Source of the DNA: Thalassospiraceae bacterium
Lineage (GTDB): Bacteria; Pseudomonadota; Alphaproteobacteria; Rhodospirillales; Magnetovibrionaceae
Assembly (NCBI GenBank): GCA_030637205.1
Contig: DAOVVL010000060.1
Coordinates: forward strand, 1 to 8,731
Length of the DNA stretch: 8,731 nucleotides
Reading direction: 5' to 3'
The position numbers were made by a program, and so were the translations under genes. Shown here in pieces: positions 1 through 6,446 of this stretch. Numbering within the stretch: position 1 is the stretch's first letter; each line of letters opens with the position of its first letter. The notes beneath the pieces are model-generated. The model was not told where the DNA came from. It worked only from the letters and a program-made list of their open reading frames with translations, and searched no databases.

Positions 1-1856
1 ACATCGGCGGCACCACTGGTATCCAACGGGGTTGAGGAATCAATGGTCAGCGTTCCGGTAGATGCATCAACGGCCGAGATCAGGTACGTGCCGTCATACC
101 CGGTGCTGCCGGAAATTTCGATGGTCTGGCCGGCCGTTACGCCCACCAGTGCATTGGTATCGGCGTTGGTGGTTCCAATGTTGCGAAGCTGGATGGTGTC
201 ATCGCCACCACCAGCGGCGCCATTGTCGTCAAACACAAATTCGTTGCCGGTTGAAACCGCGATGCCGCGCGCGGCAATCGTTATGTCGGTGCCATCTTCG
301 TCGGTTTCAACACCAGACGCCGGAAGTCCGCTAACGGTGACTTGCGATCCGTCGGAGCTGACGGCGGTAACGGTGTAGGAGCCATCATAGGCTGTAGAGT
401 TGGCGAGCGTGATGGTATCGCCGACCTGTACGCCATCAAGCGCGCTGGCAATGGCCGTACCGGTGTAATCCTGCACGGTGATGGTTCCGGCGCTATCGTC
501 GATCACGGTCTGCTGGCCGACCGTATAATCAAGATAGGTGTCACCTGATGTTAGCCCCTCATCGGTCAGGTAGTTTGAGACAATGGCAAGGTTGGTGCCA
601 TCGTTGGATGTAACCGTATAGGTGCCATCATTTTGTGTGGTTCCGGCGACGGTAAAGACGCTGCCAACCGCGATGGCGCTAAATGCGTTGGCGGTCTCAG
701 ATGTGATGGTATCGGTTGAACGATCAAATTCAAGATCACCAAAATCGCTGACGGTCAGAACGTTGCCATCGGTATCGGTAATGGTTGCAGCGGTATTGGG
801 CGTTAAGGTCAGCACATCACCGGTTACGTCGGAAACGATATAGGTGCCATCATCGGCTGCCGTGCCGCCGATCTGAATGGTATCGCCGTTGGAAAGGGCG
901 GAAAACGCACCACCCGTGGCCGCCGTCACCGTATCGGCGCCGGTGACAATGGTCAGATCGCCCATTTCGGCGTCGCTCAGGATGGTGCCGTCGTTTAACG
1001 TAATCGTGCCTGCATGCGCGCCCGTCAGGGCTTCGCCGACCAAAGTGTCGACGAGGGTTTCATCGGTCAGCATTTCAGTGACCAGCGTTATGGACGAGCC
1101 ATCAGATGCAACGCTCTTAACCGTTTGCTGGCCATCGTTGCTGGACGTGCTGCCGATTTGGATGGTCGTACCTGCGCTCAGGTTTGAAAACATGCCAGGC
1201 GTTGCAACGATGGAACTGTCGCTGGACGTCCATGCGTCACCATCGCTGTCCTGACTAAAGCGCAGCCAGTTATCCGGGTTAATGGTCGCGCTGGCATCGT
1301 TCAGGGTGTTGCTGGAAAGTTCGGCCCGCGCCAGGTGCGCATCACGTGTGGTGGGGTATTCATTGATATAACCGTCGTAACGGGCCTGGAAGGCGGCAAG
1401 CGTGGTTAACTGCAGATCGACCGACGGCGTATTGATCTTGGAGCCCGAAAACATATAGCGGCCATCAGACTGGGTGTTGAGATAGGATTGCAGGTCGCGC
1501 ATGGTGCGAAACGCCCAGCTCTGAATATATTCGCTTTCGGTTTCCGAGGCGTTGACGACATCAAAATCGCGAAGGGTTTTTCTGAAATCATCAATGGTCG
1601 AAGTAATACCGCCAAGGGTATCGGACTGGATCTGCATCCGCAAATTGGCAGTTTCATTATCCTTGACGTAGGTTGCCATCGTTGAGCGGGTTGCCTCGTT
1701 ATAGATCAGCTGCTGGGTTTGCAGGGCGATGTGCGTATAGTTCTGCGAAACCATGCCTGAGGTAAGCTGTTGCTGCGCGTGAAAGGTACGTGCCTGCGTG
1801 CTCAACATATACTGATTGAGCGTCAGGCTAGATGCGTAAGTTGCTATGCGTGACAT
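1..1856 (-). CDS. flgL: Flagellar hook-associated protein 3 (FlgL), enlarged, 3' end outside window
   Basis: FlgL is the second hook-filament junction protein: it sits distal to FlgK and gives the first flagellin subunits their docking surface. The reading frame is open from ATG 1856 to the window edge, 618 complete codons with no stop. The N-terminus (MSRIATYASSLTLNQYML) and the helical region to about residue 150 fit the flagellin/FlgL D0-D1 fold, and the FlgL hallmark SDGRYMFSGS lies near residues 131-140. From about residue 221 the protein becomes a chain of beta-rich Gly/Asp/Thr modules, with five degenerate copies seen. The usual C-terminal helical domain must lie outside the window. 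FlgL is normally about 300-320 residues, so this protein is at least twice that. The start is supported by a strong Shine-Dalgarno and by the 11-bp gap after flgK. Identity rests on the N-terminal third and gene order; the repeats alone would not identify it. Confidence 0.92.
   Translation of the reverse strand, partial: MSRIATYASSLTLNQYMLSTQARTFHAQQQLTSGMVSQNYTHIALQTQQLIYNEATRSTMATYVKDNETANLRMQIQSDTLGGITSTIDDFRKTLRDFDVVNASETESEYIQSWAFRTMRDLQSYLNTQSDGRYMFSGSKINTPSVDLQLTTLAAFQARYDGYINEYPTTRDAHLARAELSSNTLNDASATINPDNWLRFSQDSDGDAWTSSDSSIVATPGMFSNLSAGTTIQIGSTSSNDGQQTVKSVASDGSSITLVTEMLTDETLVDTLVGEALTGAHAGTITLNDGTILSDAEMGDLTIVTGADTVTAATGGAFSALSNGDTIQIGGTAADDGTYIVSDVTGDVLTLTPNTAATITDTDGNVLTVSDFGDLEFDRSTDTITSETANAFSAIAVGSVFTVAGTTQNDGTYTVTSNDGTNLAIVSNYLTDEGLTSGDTYLDYTVGQQTVIDDSAGTITVQDYTGTAIASALDGVQVGDTITLANSTAYDGSYTVTAVSSDGSQVTVSGLPASGVETDEDGTDITIAARGIAVSTGNEFVFDDNGAAGGGDDTIQLRNIGTTNADTNALVGVTAGQTIEISGSTGYDGTYLISAVDASTGTLTIDSSTPLDTSGAAD
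36..1196 (-). repeat. Five degenerate protein repeats inside flgL
   Basis: Five modules lie at 1196-1080, 908-801, 686-579, 443-330 and 152-36 (residues 221-259, 317-352, 391-426, 472-509 and 569-607). They are spaced 74 to 97 residues apart. Each has an ungapped 19-residue core: AGTTIQIGSTSSNDGQQTV, NGDTIQIGGTAADDGTYIV, VGSVFTVAGTTQNDGTYTV, VGDTITLANSTAYDGSYTV, AGQTIEISGSTGYDGTYLI. Core positions Gly2, Asp14 and Gly15 are invariant. The alternation of hydrophobic and polar residues predicts beta strands. The similarity is at protein level and the DNA has diverged, so these are old duplications. Further copies may lie beyond the left edge. Confidence 0.85.
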
Positions 1857-1862
1857 AACCAG

Positions 1863-1870
1863 CCTCCTTA
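1863..1870 (-). promoter_or_regulatory. Shine-Dalgarno of flgL overlapping the flgK stop
   Basis: TAAGGAGG combines the flgK stop codon (TAA, 1870-1868) with a near-perfect ribosome binding site, six bases before the flgL ATG. Ribosomes finishing flgK end on the flgL initiation site, which suggests coupled translation of the two junction proteins. Confidence 0.8.
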
Positions 1871-4114
1871 GCGGATGATGCTTTGAAGGGCGTCCAGCAT
1901 ATTCTGGATCACCGACATAATCCGCGCCGATGCGGAATATGCCTGTTCAAAAATAATCAGGTTGGAAAGTTCTTCATCAAGGTTGACGCCGCTGGCGTCG
2001 TTGATCTTTTTATTCAGGCTGACCGTCAGCGTTTCCTTGTATTCGACCTGAATTTCGTTATCGAGTGCAAGGCTTGAGTTCAGCGAAATGATCGCACCAC
2101 TTTGCTCGACGAATGTACGGTTAAAGGCCCCGATGCCACCGGCGCTGTCAAAGCTGGCGGCAGTTGCCATCGCCGTTGCCAATTCGGAAATCGCGGTATT
2201 GTCACCAGTGCTGATGACATATTCACCAGCAGCGCCCAGTGTTGCATCCCATTGTACCGCCCCGCGCGTTACCAGTGATGGCAATGTTTGAATATCGCTT
2301 CGCACCGAAAGGGTTTCGGCAAGTGCAGCTTCGGAAACGTGCATGTCAATATCAGTCAGAAACGTTCCTGAAACTTCCGTGAGGCTGAGTTCTTCACCCG
2401 TTGCGTGGGAAATACGCAAGCGAAATCCGGTACCATCTGGAATCACGGCAGCAAACACGTTTGAGATGTTGTCATTAATGTTGGTTGCAATATCGCTAAG
2501 GGTATCGCCTGCGGCAATGCTAAGCGTCACGTCGCCTGAGCCGCCGGGATCAAGCGGCAAGGTCGAGGTTCCGTCAACAAAACGGATTTCCGATGCGGAA
2601 GCAACGAAGGTTGAACTGATCAGGGCTGATTCATGGATATTATCGCGCGCGGTGTCTTCGAAAAAATCGTTAAAGCCGAAAAAGTTTGAAAATCCGCTGA
2701 CCGTCTCATCAATGGTGCCGTCACCATCTGCATCAAAGCCTATTTCAGCGTCGGCGCGGGTCGAACCGTCGGTAGATGAAACCTGGTCGCGAAAGGCCAG
2801 CGAAAGGGTCAGGCTGCTAAGCTCGATGGCCATTTTGCCCTCGCTGTCCAGCGCAACCGTGGCCGATGCGGCGCCATTTTCCTGAAGCCAGTCTTCCACG
2901 GTGGCGGCGACTTCGGCGATGGACCATGCGCCGTGCGTCGTTTGTGTGCCGGTGCCATACATTCCCGATGTCATAATGGTATCTAACGTGGTGGCGGCAG
3001 ATTGGTTGCCGTCGCTGTCAAACAGAACAATGGCCACATCATCGACACCGCTGGTGGCGTCCAGGGTGATGGTTTGCGCCTGCACGTTTGCAACATCGGA
3101 GGTGTCAAGAAAGATGCGCGAACCGTTCATGGCAGTAAGTCCGGGGAACGGCACACCTGCGTTGTGAACGGCGTTAACGGTGTCGCGCAACGTGGCGGAA
3201 AGTTCATCCAGCTGTGATTGCATATTGGGCAGGATTGTGTCGCGAAGTTCCAGCAGGCCTTGCAAGCGCCCGCTTCGCAATCCAGGTCCGATGTCGTTGG
3301 AATCTGCTACGGTCCCGACATATATACCGGAAAGATCACCTTCGGCTTCGGTCACGGAAGCTGAAATGTAACTGGCTGCATTGAACGTGATGTCGTGGCT
3401 ATCTGCATCGATCAGCGTGTGTCCGGTGCCGCTAAACACGATCATGTCGCCGTCACCGCGAATGAAATATTTTATGTCGATTAATTCAGAAAGTCGGGTA
3501 ACGGACTGATCACGCTGATCTTCAAGGCTGGTCAGGTCGCGGCTGATGACCGATCCCTTCACGATACTGTCGTTTAGGGTGGAGATGTTATCCACCAGCA
3601 ACTGCATTTCCGCTGCAACCAGGGCAATTTCATTATCGGCTTGCAGGCGTAAATCCTGAATCGTGCCGCTCATGTAATTGAGCTTGTCTGCAATTTGTTC
3701 GCCCTGATAAACGACTTCTCGTTGTTCAAGGGTTTTTTCTGGCGAAACGGTCAGTTGTTCAATTGCCGACTGAAAATCCGCAAGGATGTGGCTGATCGAC
3801 GAGTTATCCTGGAGCGTGCCAAAGGTATCTTGCAAGCGTTGGAAATAAGACGTCTGGCTGCTGTAGGAATTCAGCGTGCTCAACTCACCGCGCAGGGTTT
3901 TCAACAGGCCTTCGTCAACATTGCGGGTAACGCTGGCAAGTTCCACACCGGCACCGATGCCGTTGACGACGCGCTGCTGGATGTTGGCAATTTTGCGCGA
4001 ATAGCCTTCGGTGTTGACGTTGGAAATGTTGCTGGCGATCGAATCCAGGGCCGCCTGATTGGTCATCAGGCCGCTGGATGCGGTTCTAAGGGCTAGTGTC
4101 AGATTGCCAGTCAT
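1868..4114 (-). CDS. flgK: Flagellar hook-associated protein 1 (FlgK)
   Basis: FlgK is the first junction protein placed on the hook tip, below FlgL. The 748-residue product has both conserved ends: the basal-body-rod-type N-terminus with SNISNVNTEGYSR at about residues 28-40, and a C-terminal helix (GVNLDEELSNLIIFEQAYSA, then to residue 748) matching the usual FlgK/FlgE tail. Residues of about 90-330 are helical and fit the FlgK helical domain. The central part is an insertion relative to the 547-residue Salmonella FlgK. It carries a DADGDGTIDE loop at residues 461-470, resembling a calcium-binding DxDxDG loop, and a GDTLSDIATNIND stretch at about residues 528-582 resembling the flagellin hook IN motif of FliD and related proteins. 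The ATG is preceded by AAAGGA (4131-4126), 11 bases away. The gene follows flgN, its probable chaperone gene, by 47 bp. Confidence 0.96.
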   Translation of the reverse strand: MTGNLTLALRTASSGLMTNQAALDSIASNISNVNTEGYSRKIANIQQRVVNGIGAGVELASVTRNVDEGLLKTLRGELSTLNSYSSQTSYFQRLQDTFGTLQDNSSISHILADFQSAIEQLTVSPEKTLEQREVVYQGEQIADKLNYMSGTIQDLRLQADNEIALVAAEMQLLVDNISTLNDSIVKGSVISRDLTSLEDQRDQSVTRLSELIDIKYFIRGDGDMIVFSGTGHTLIDADSHDITFNAASYISASVTEAEGDLSGIYVGTVADSNDIGPGLRSGRLQGLLELRDTILPNMQSQLDELSATLRDTVNAVHNAGVPFPGLTAMNGSRIFLDTSDVANVQAQTITLDATSGVDDVAIVLFDSDGNQSAATTLDTIMTSGMYGTGTQTTHGAWSIAEVAATVEDWLQENGAASATVALDSEGKMAIELSSLTLSLAFRDQVSSTDGSTRADAEIGFDADGDGTIDETVSGFSNFFGFNDFFEDTARDNIHESALISSTFVASASEIRFVDGTSTLPLDPGGSGDVTLSIAAGDTLSDIATNINDNISNVFAAVIPDGTGFRLRISHATGEELSLTEVSGTFLTDIDMHVSEAALAETLSVRSDIQTLPSLVTRGAVQWDATLGAAGEYVISTGDNTAISELATAMATAASFDSAGGIGAFNRTFVEQSGAIISLNSSLALDNEIQVEYKETLTVSLNKKINDASGVNLDEELSNLIIFEQAYSASARIMSVIQNMLDALQSIIR

Positions 4115-4161
4115 GGTTCGCGGTATCCTTTCTGGGTTCGGCTAGTGTGTGTCCGTTCTGG

Positions 4162-4629
4162 TCACAGGGTTTGGTCGATCGAAATCGGCAATCCCTTTGG
4201 TGCTGTTGTCGTTTCCGATTGCAAATGGCCGCTTTGCGAATAGGCATTGCTTTTCGGTGCCTGGTCGCGGGTAATTCCGGCCAATGTTTCAAAAAACATC
4301 TGGCTTGCCTTGATGTGTGCCGCCAGGTTGCGCACGTTTTCGCCCATCAGGCCCTCAATATCGTGCACCAGATCCTTGAGCTGGGTTAAGGGTTTGATGT
4401 CGGATTTTTCAAGGTTGATATAATTGTCAATCAGCGTCCGACCGCGGCTTTCATAGGCGCGGCACAGAACATCTTTTTCTTCCTGATGTTCACCGATGGA
4501 TGCGAATTCACCTTTATCCAGTGCGCTGTTTTCAATGCGCAGGATACGGACCAGACGTTCGCAAATAAAAATCATGTCATCGACTTTGCGGGGAGTTTCA
4601 TCAGTGGTTTGGTTTTGGATTTCACTCAT
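4162..4629 (-). CDS. flgN: FlgN-like flagellar export chaperone
   Basis: This 155-residue protein probably acts in the cytoplasm, binding FlgK and FlgL and delivering them to the flagellar type III export apparatus. It is mostly helical and has no signal peptide. Residues of about 15-120 show the FlgN-family heptad pattern: LVRILRIENSAL, a short acidic/Gly turn, then a helix with KDVLCRAYESRG, and a second long helix ending near ETLAGI. The last 35 residues are Ser/Thr/Pro-rich and look disordered. Position directly before flgK and flgL supports the role, since FlgN sequences diverge strongly and sequence alone is a modest match. The ATG shares ATGA with the flgJ stop, and AGGAGG (4645-4640) lies 10 bases upstream inside flgJ, so translation is probably coupled. 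Confidence 0.75.
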   Translation of the reverse strand: MSEIQNQTTDETPRKVDDMIFICERLVRILRIENSALDKGEFASIGEHQEEKDVLCRAYESRGRTLIDNYINLEKSDIKPLTQLKDLVHDIEGLMGENVRNLAAHIKASQMFFETLAGITRDQAPKSNAYSQSGHLQSETTTAPKGLPISIDQTL

Positions 4630-4958
4630 GGCTGATTAGCCTCCTGTAAACGGATCATTTCGTTTAAAACGTTGTCTGCAATGCCGACACCGCCGGCATT
4701 TGCAACGGCCTTGCCGTACTCATCAATCTGTAAAGAACGCCACATTTTTTCGGATTGACCGCCACCAAAGGGGGCTTCGGTTTTGATGCCTTCAAACATG
4801 GGGCGCATCATTTCGGAAATGAACAGGGCTTCGAATTCCTGCGCGGCTTCGCGCATGGCATCCATATCGCCGCCGGGTGCCAACTGCTTGGCCGTGGGTA
4901 CGTTGCGGCCCTGTTGCAGGGCCATGGTGTTTTGAAGCTGAATTTCGATGCCGCTCAT
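4626..4958 (-). CDS. flgJ: Rod-binding protein FlgJ, single-domain form
   Basis: The 110-residue protein matches the rod-binding (N-terminal) half of FlgJ, which caps or scaffolds the growing rod in the periplasm. The signature AAQEFEALFISEMMRPMF lies at residues 38-55, followed by a Gly-rich turn (FGGGQSEKMW) and GVGIADNVLNEMI at about residues 90-102. The peptidoglycan hydrolase half of enterobacterial FlgJ (316 residues in all) is missing, as is usual in alphaproteobacteria, where a separate enzyme opens the cell wall. ATG 4958 is preferred because GAGG (4969-4966) sits seven bases upstream; an in-frame GTG at 4961 would add one residue. The ATG overlaps the flgI stop as TGATG, and the stop overlaps the flgN start as ATGA. 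Confidence 0.93.
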   Translation of the reverse strand: MSGIEIQLQNTMALQQGRNVPTAKQLAPGGDMDAMREAAQEFEALFISEMMRPMFEGIKTEAPFGGGQSEKMWRSLQIDEYGKAVANAGGVGIADNVLNEMIRLQEANQP

Positions 4959-6187
4959 CACAGCACCTCAATGTCGGCTTGTAATGCACCGGCTGCTTTT
5001 ACGGCCTGCAAAATGGTGATCATGTCGCGCGGGCCAATGCCCAGTGCGTTCAGGCTGTTAACAAATTCCTGAAGTGTGACGCCGGTCTCGACAATGCCTA
5101 AGCGCTGGGCGCCGCCTTCATCAATGGTAACCTCGGTGCGCGGCACCACTTCGGTGGTTCCGGTTTGGGAAAACGGTCCGGGCTGGGAAACCTGCGGGGT
5201 TTCGGTGATGCGGATGGTCAGGTTGCCCTGTGCGATGGCAACGGTGGAAAGGCGAACGTTCTCGCCCATGACGATGACGCCGGATTGTTCATCAACGACG
5301 ACCCGGGCAATCTGGTCCGGTTCGATCTTGAGCTGTTCAATATCGGTGATCAGATCCACAACCCGGCCTTGGTACGCAGCGGGCACTTCCACACGCACGG
5401 TCGCGGGATCGGTGGACGTCGCCGCCAGCGTTCCAAGAAATGCGTTGACCGCCTGGGCCATGCGCCGCGACGTGGTGAAATCGGGGTTGCGCAAGCTGAC
5501 CTTGACGCTTTGCATCGCCGCCAGATCAAAACTGATCTCACCTTCTACGATGGCACCGTTGGGGATGCGACCGCTGGTGGGGACGCCCTTGGTCACTGTT
5601 TCTGCAGCGCCGCCGGTGGTAAATCCGCCAACCGCGATGCCACCTTGGGAAACGGCATAAACGTCGCCGTCGGCACCCAATAGCGGGGTCACCAAAAGTG
5701 TTCCGCCCAGCAGGCTGGCTGAATCGCCCAGTGCGCTGACCGTCACATCGATGCGTGTGCCCTTGGAAGCAAACGGGGGCAGCGTGGCGGTAACCATCAC
5801 GGCGGCCACGTTTTTCGAATCCAGGCCGCTGTCGGTGGGTTTTACGCCCAGACGGTTGAGCATGGATTTGAGGCTTTGTTTGGTGAAATGGCCGTCGCTG
5901 AGGCTGTCGCCGGTACCGTTGAGGCCGACTACTAGGCCGTAGCCGACCAACATGTTGTCGCGCACACCTTCAAAATCTGCAATGTCCTTGATCCGCGATG
6001 CGGCGCTGGCAGGCGCCCAAATCGAAAGGGCGACCAGCAGGGCGAGGCTTACAGTGCCCGCGACCAGCACCTGAACGACCTGACGGCGCAGGCGCCCGGC
6101 AAACGTTGGGGCGATCGCGGCGTCGCTCTGGGGCCATATTTTCATATCTGGCATGTGGTCCATCATGTGTTCAATCGTGCGGTTCAT
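4958..6187 (-). CDS. flgI: Flagellar P-ring protein FlgI
   Basis: FlgI forms the P-ring around the rod in the peptidoglycan layer. From ATG 6187 the product is 409 residues. A hydrophobic export signal at about residues 37-55 ends in WAPASA, with probable cleavage after residue 62, leaving a mature protein of about 347 residues that starts ASRIKDIADFEG. That length fits known mature FlgI, and the family motifs are clear: DNMLVGYGLVVGLNGTGD, SKNVAAVMVTATLPPFA, and near the C-terminus GVTLQEFVNSLNALGI. The region before the hydrophobic core is unusually long (about 36 residues). Other in-frame ATGs at 6214 and 6205 give longer forms, and there are further ATGs downstream; none has a strong Shine-Dalgarno. 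I chose 6187 because it leaves about 43 nt of leader after the predicted promoter and has GGGAAAAA before it. flgH, flgA and flgG, frequent neighbours of flgI, are absent here. Confidence 0.95.
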   Translation of the reverse strand: MNRTIEHMMDHMPDMKIWPQSDAAIAPTFAGRLRRQVVQVLVAGTVSLALLVALSIWAPASAASRIKDIADFEGVRDNMLVGYGLVVGLNGTGDSLSDGHFTKQSLKSMLNRLGVKPTDSGLDSKNVAAVMVTATLPPFASKGTRIDVTVSALGDSASLLGGTLLVTPLLGADGDVYAVSQGGIAVGGFTTGGAAETVTKGVPTSGRIPNGAIVEGEISFDLAAMQSVKVSLRNPDFTTSRRMAQAVNAFLGTLAATSTDPATVRVEVPAAYQGRVVDLITDIEQLKIEPDQIARVVVDEQSGVIVMGENVRLSTVAIAQGNLTIRITETPQVSQPGPFSQTGTTEVVPRTEVTIDEGGAQRLGIVETGVTLQEFVNSLNALGIGPRDMITILQAVKAAGALQADIEVL

Positions 6188-6240
6188 GGGTTTTTCCCGT
6201 TCCATGGGCGCCATTGCGGGGCGCGGTTGCTCTTAACTAA

Positions 6241-6257
6241 TGCGAATTCCGTGCCAA
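6241..6257 (-). promoter_or_regulatory. Sigma-54-type promoter of the flgI-flgJ-flgN-flgK-flgL cluster
   Basis: TTGGCACGGAATTCGCA on the minus strand matches the -24/-12 consensus TTGGCACG-N4-TTGCA with one mismatch (TCGC for TTGC). GG and GC are separated by the required 10 bases. The expected start site is near 6230, ahead of all flgI start candidates. An IHF-like site and a shared upstream motif lie behind it at the same spacing as at flgE. Confidence 0.75.
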
Positions 6258-6271
6258 CCGAATTTAAACCG

Positions 6272-6284
6272 TAACATACTGATT
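6272..6284 (-). promoter_or_regulatory. Probable IHF site upstream of flgI
   Basis: AATCAGTATGTTA on the minus strand fits the IHF core WATCAR-N4-TTR at every defined position, and the flank on its 5' side is A/T-rich. It lies between the sigma-54 promoter and the upstream motif, where a DNA bend would bring an enhancer-bound activator to the polymerase. Its TAAAATCA part is conserved at identical spacing upstream of flgE. Confidence 0.55.
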
Positions 6285-6320
6285 TTATTGAGCTTTACTT
6301 CAAAAACCGGACACCCTGGG

Positions 6321-6333
6321 CAGCCTTTGGCTG
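6321..6333. repeat. Small inverted repeat in the flgE-flgI gap
   Basis: CAGCC-TTT-GGCTG is a perfect 5-bp stem with a 3-base loop, 114 bp downstream of the flgE stop. On the minus strand a short T-run follows only about 15 bases later, so it is at best a poor terminator. The rest of the 6188-6446 gap holds the promoter elements listed separately and no gene I can support. Confidence 0.35.
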
Positions 6334-6356
6334 GGCACAGCTTGCCTAAGGGGAAG

Positions 6357-6368
6357 AAATTGCCGGGT
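6357..6368. promoter_or_regulatory. Shared upstream motif (candidate activator site) of flgI
   Basis: AAATTGCCGGGT (plus-strand reading) recurs identically at 8214-8225 upstream of flgE. In both places it begins 114 bases upstream of the GC of the -12 element, about -126 to -137 from the expected transcript start. This is a typical place for the enhancer of a sigma-54 activator. An FlbD-like regulator is the natural candidate by analogy with Caulobacter, but the protein is not in this window. Confidence 0.6.
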
Positions 6369-6446
6369 TTTTGAAGAAACAGACGCAAGAGCCGGATGAT
6401 TAAGCCCTAAAACCGGCCAAAAATAACGCCGTCTCAGGTGCCGCGC

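Noticed and set aside
36..1196. CRISPR-like or DNA-level tandem repeat array
   Set aside because: The repeats exist only in the translated protein; the DNA copies are diverged, unequally spaced and lie inside one coding frame.
43..1254. Several plus-strand open frames opposite flgL
   Set aside because: The minus-strand frame here is continuous with the FlgL N-terminus for 618 codons and contains coherent protein repeats; the plus-strand frames are its mirror.
2343..2885. Long plus-strand open frame (180 codons) opposite flgK
   Set aside because: It is antisense to a well-supported gene, shows low-complexity Ser/Val/Pro composition typical of a shadow frame, and has no recognisable domain.
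5076..5683. Two overlapping plus-strand frames of 194 and 172 codons opposite flgI
   Set aside because: Both are shadows of the conserved FlgI reading frame; neither has a ribosome binding site or family resemblance.
6040..6130. Twin-arginine (Tat) signal in FlgI
   Set aside because: An RR pair precedes the hydrophobic segment, but the surrounding residues (LRRQVVQ) do not fit the Tat motif, and P-ring proteins use the general secretion route.
6391..6417. Terminator after flgE from GCCGG/CCGGC
   Set aside because: The stem is only 5 bp with a loop of about 17 bases, and no T-run follows on the minus strand.
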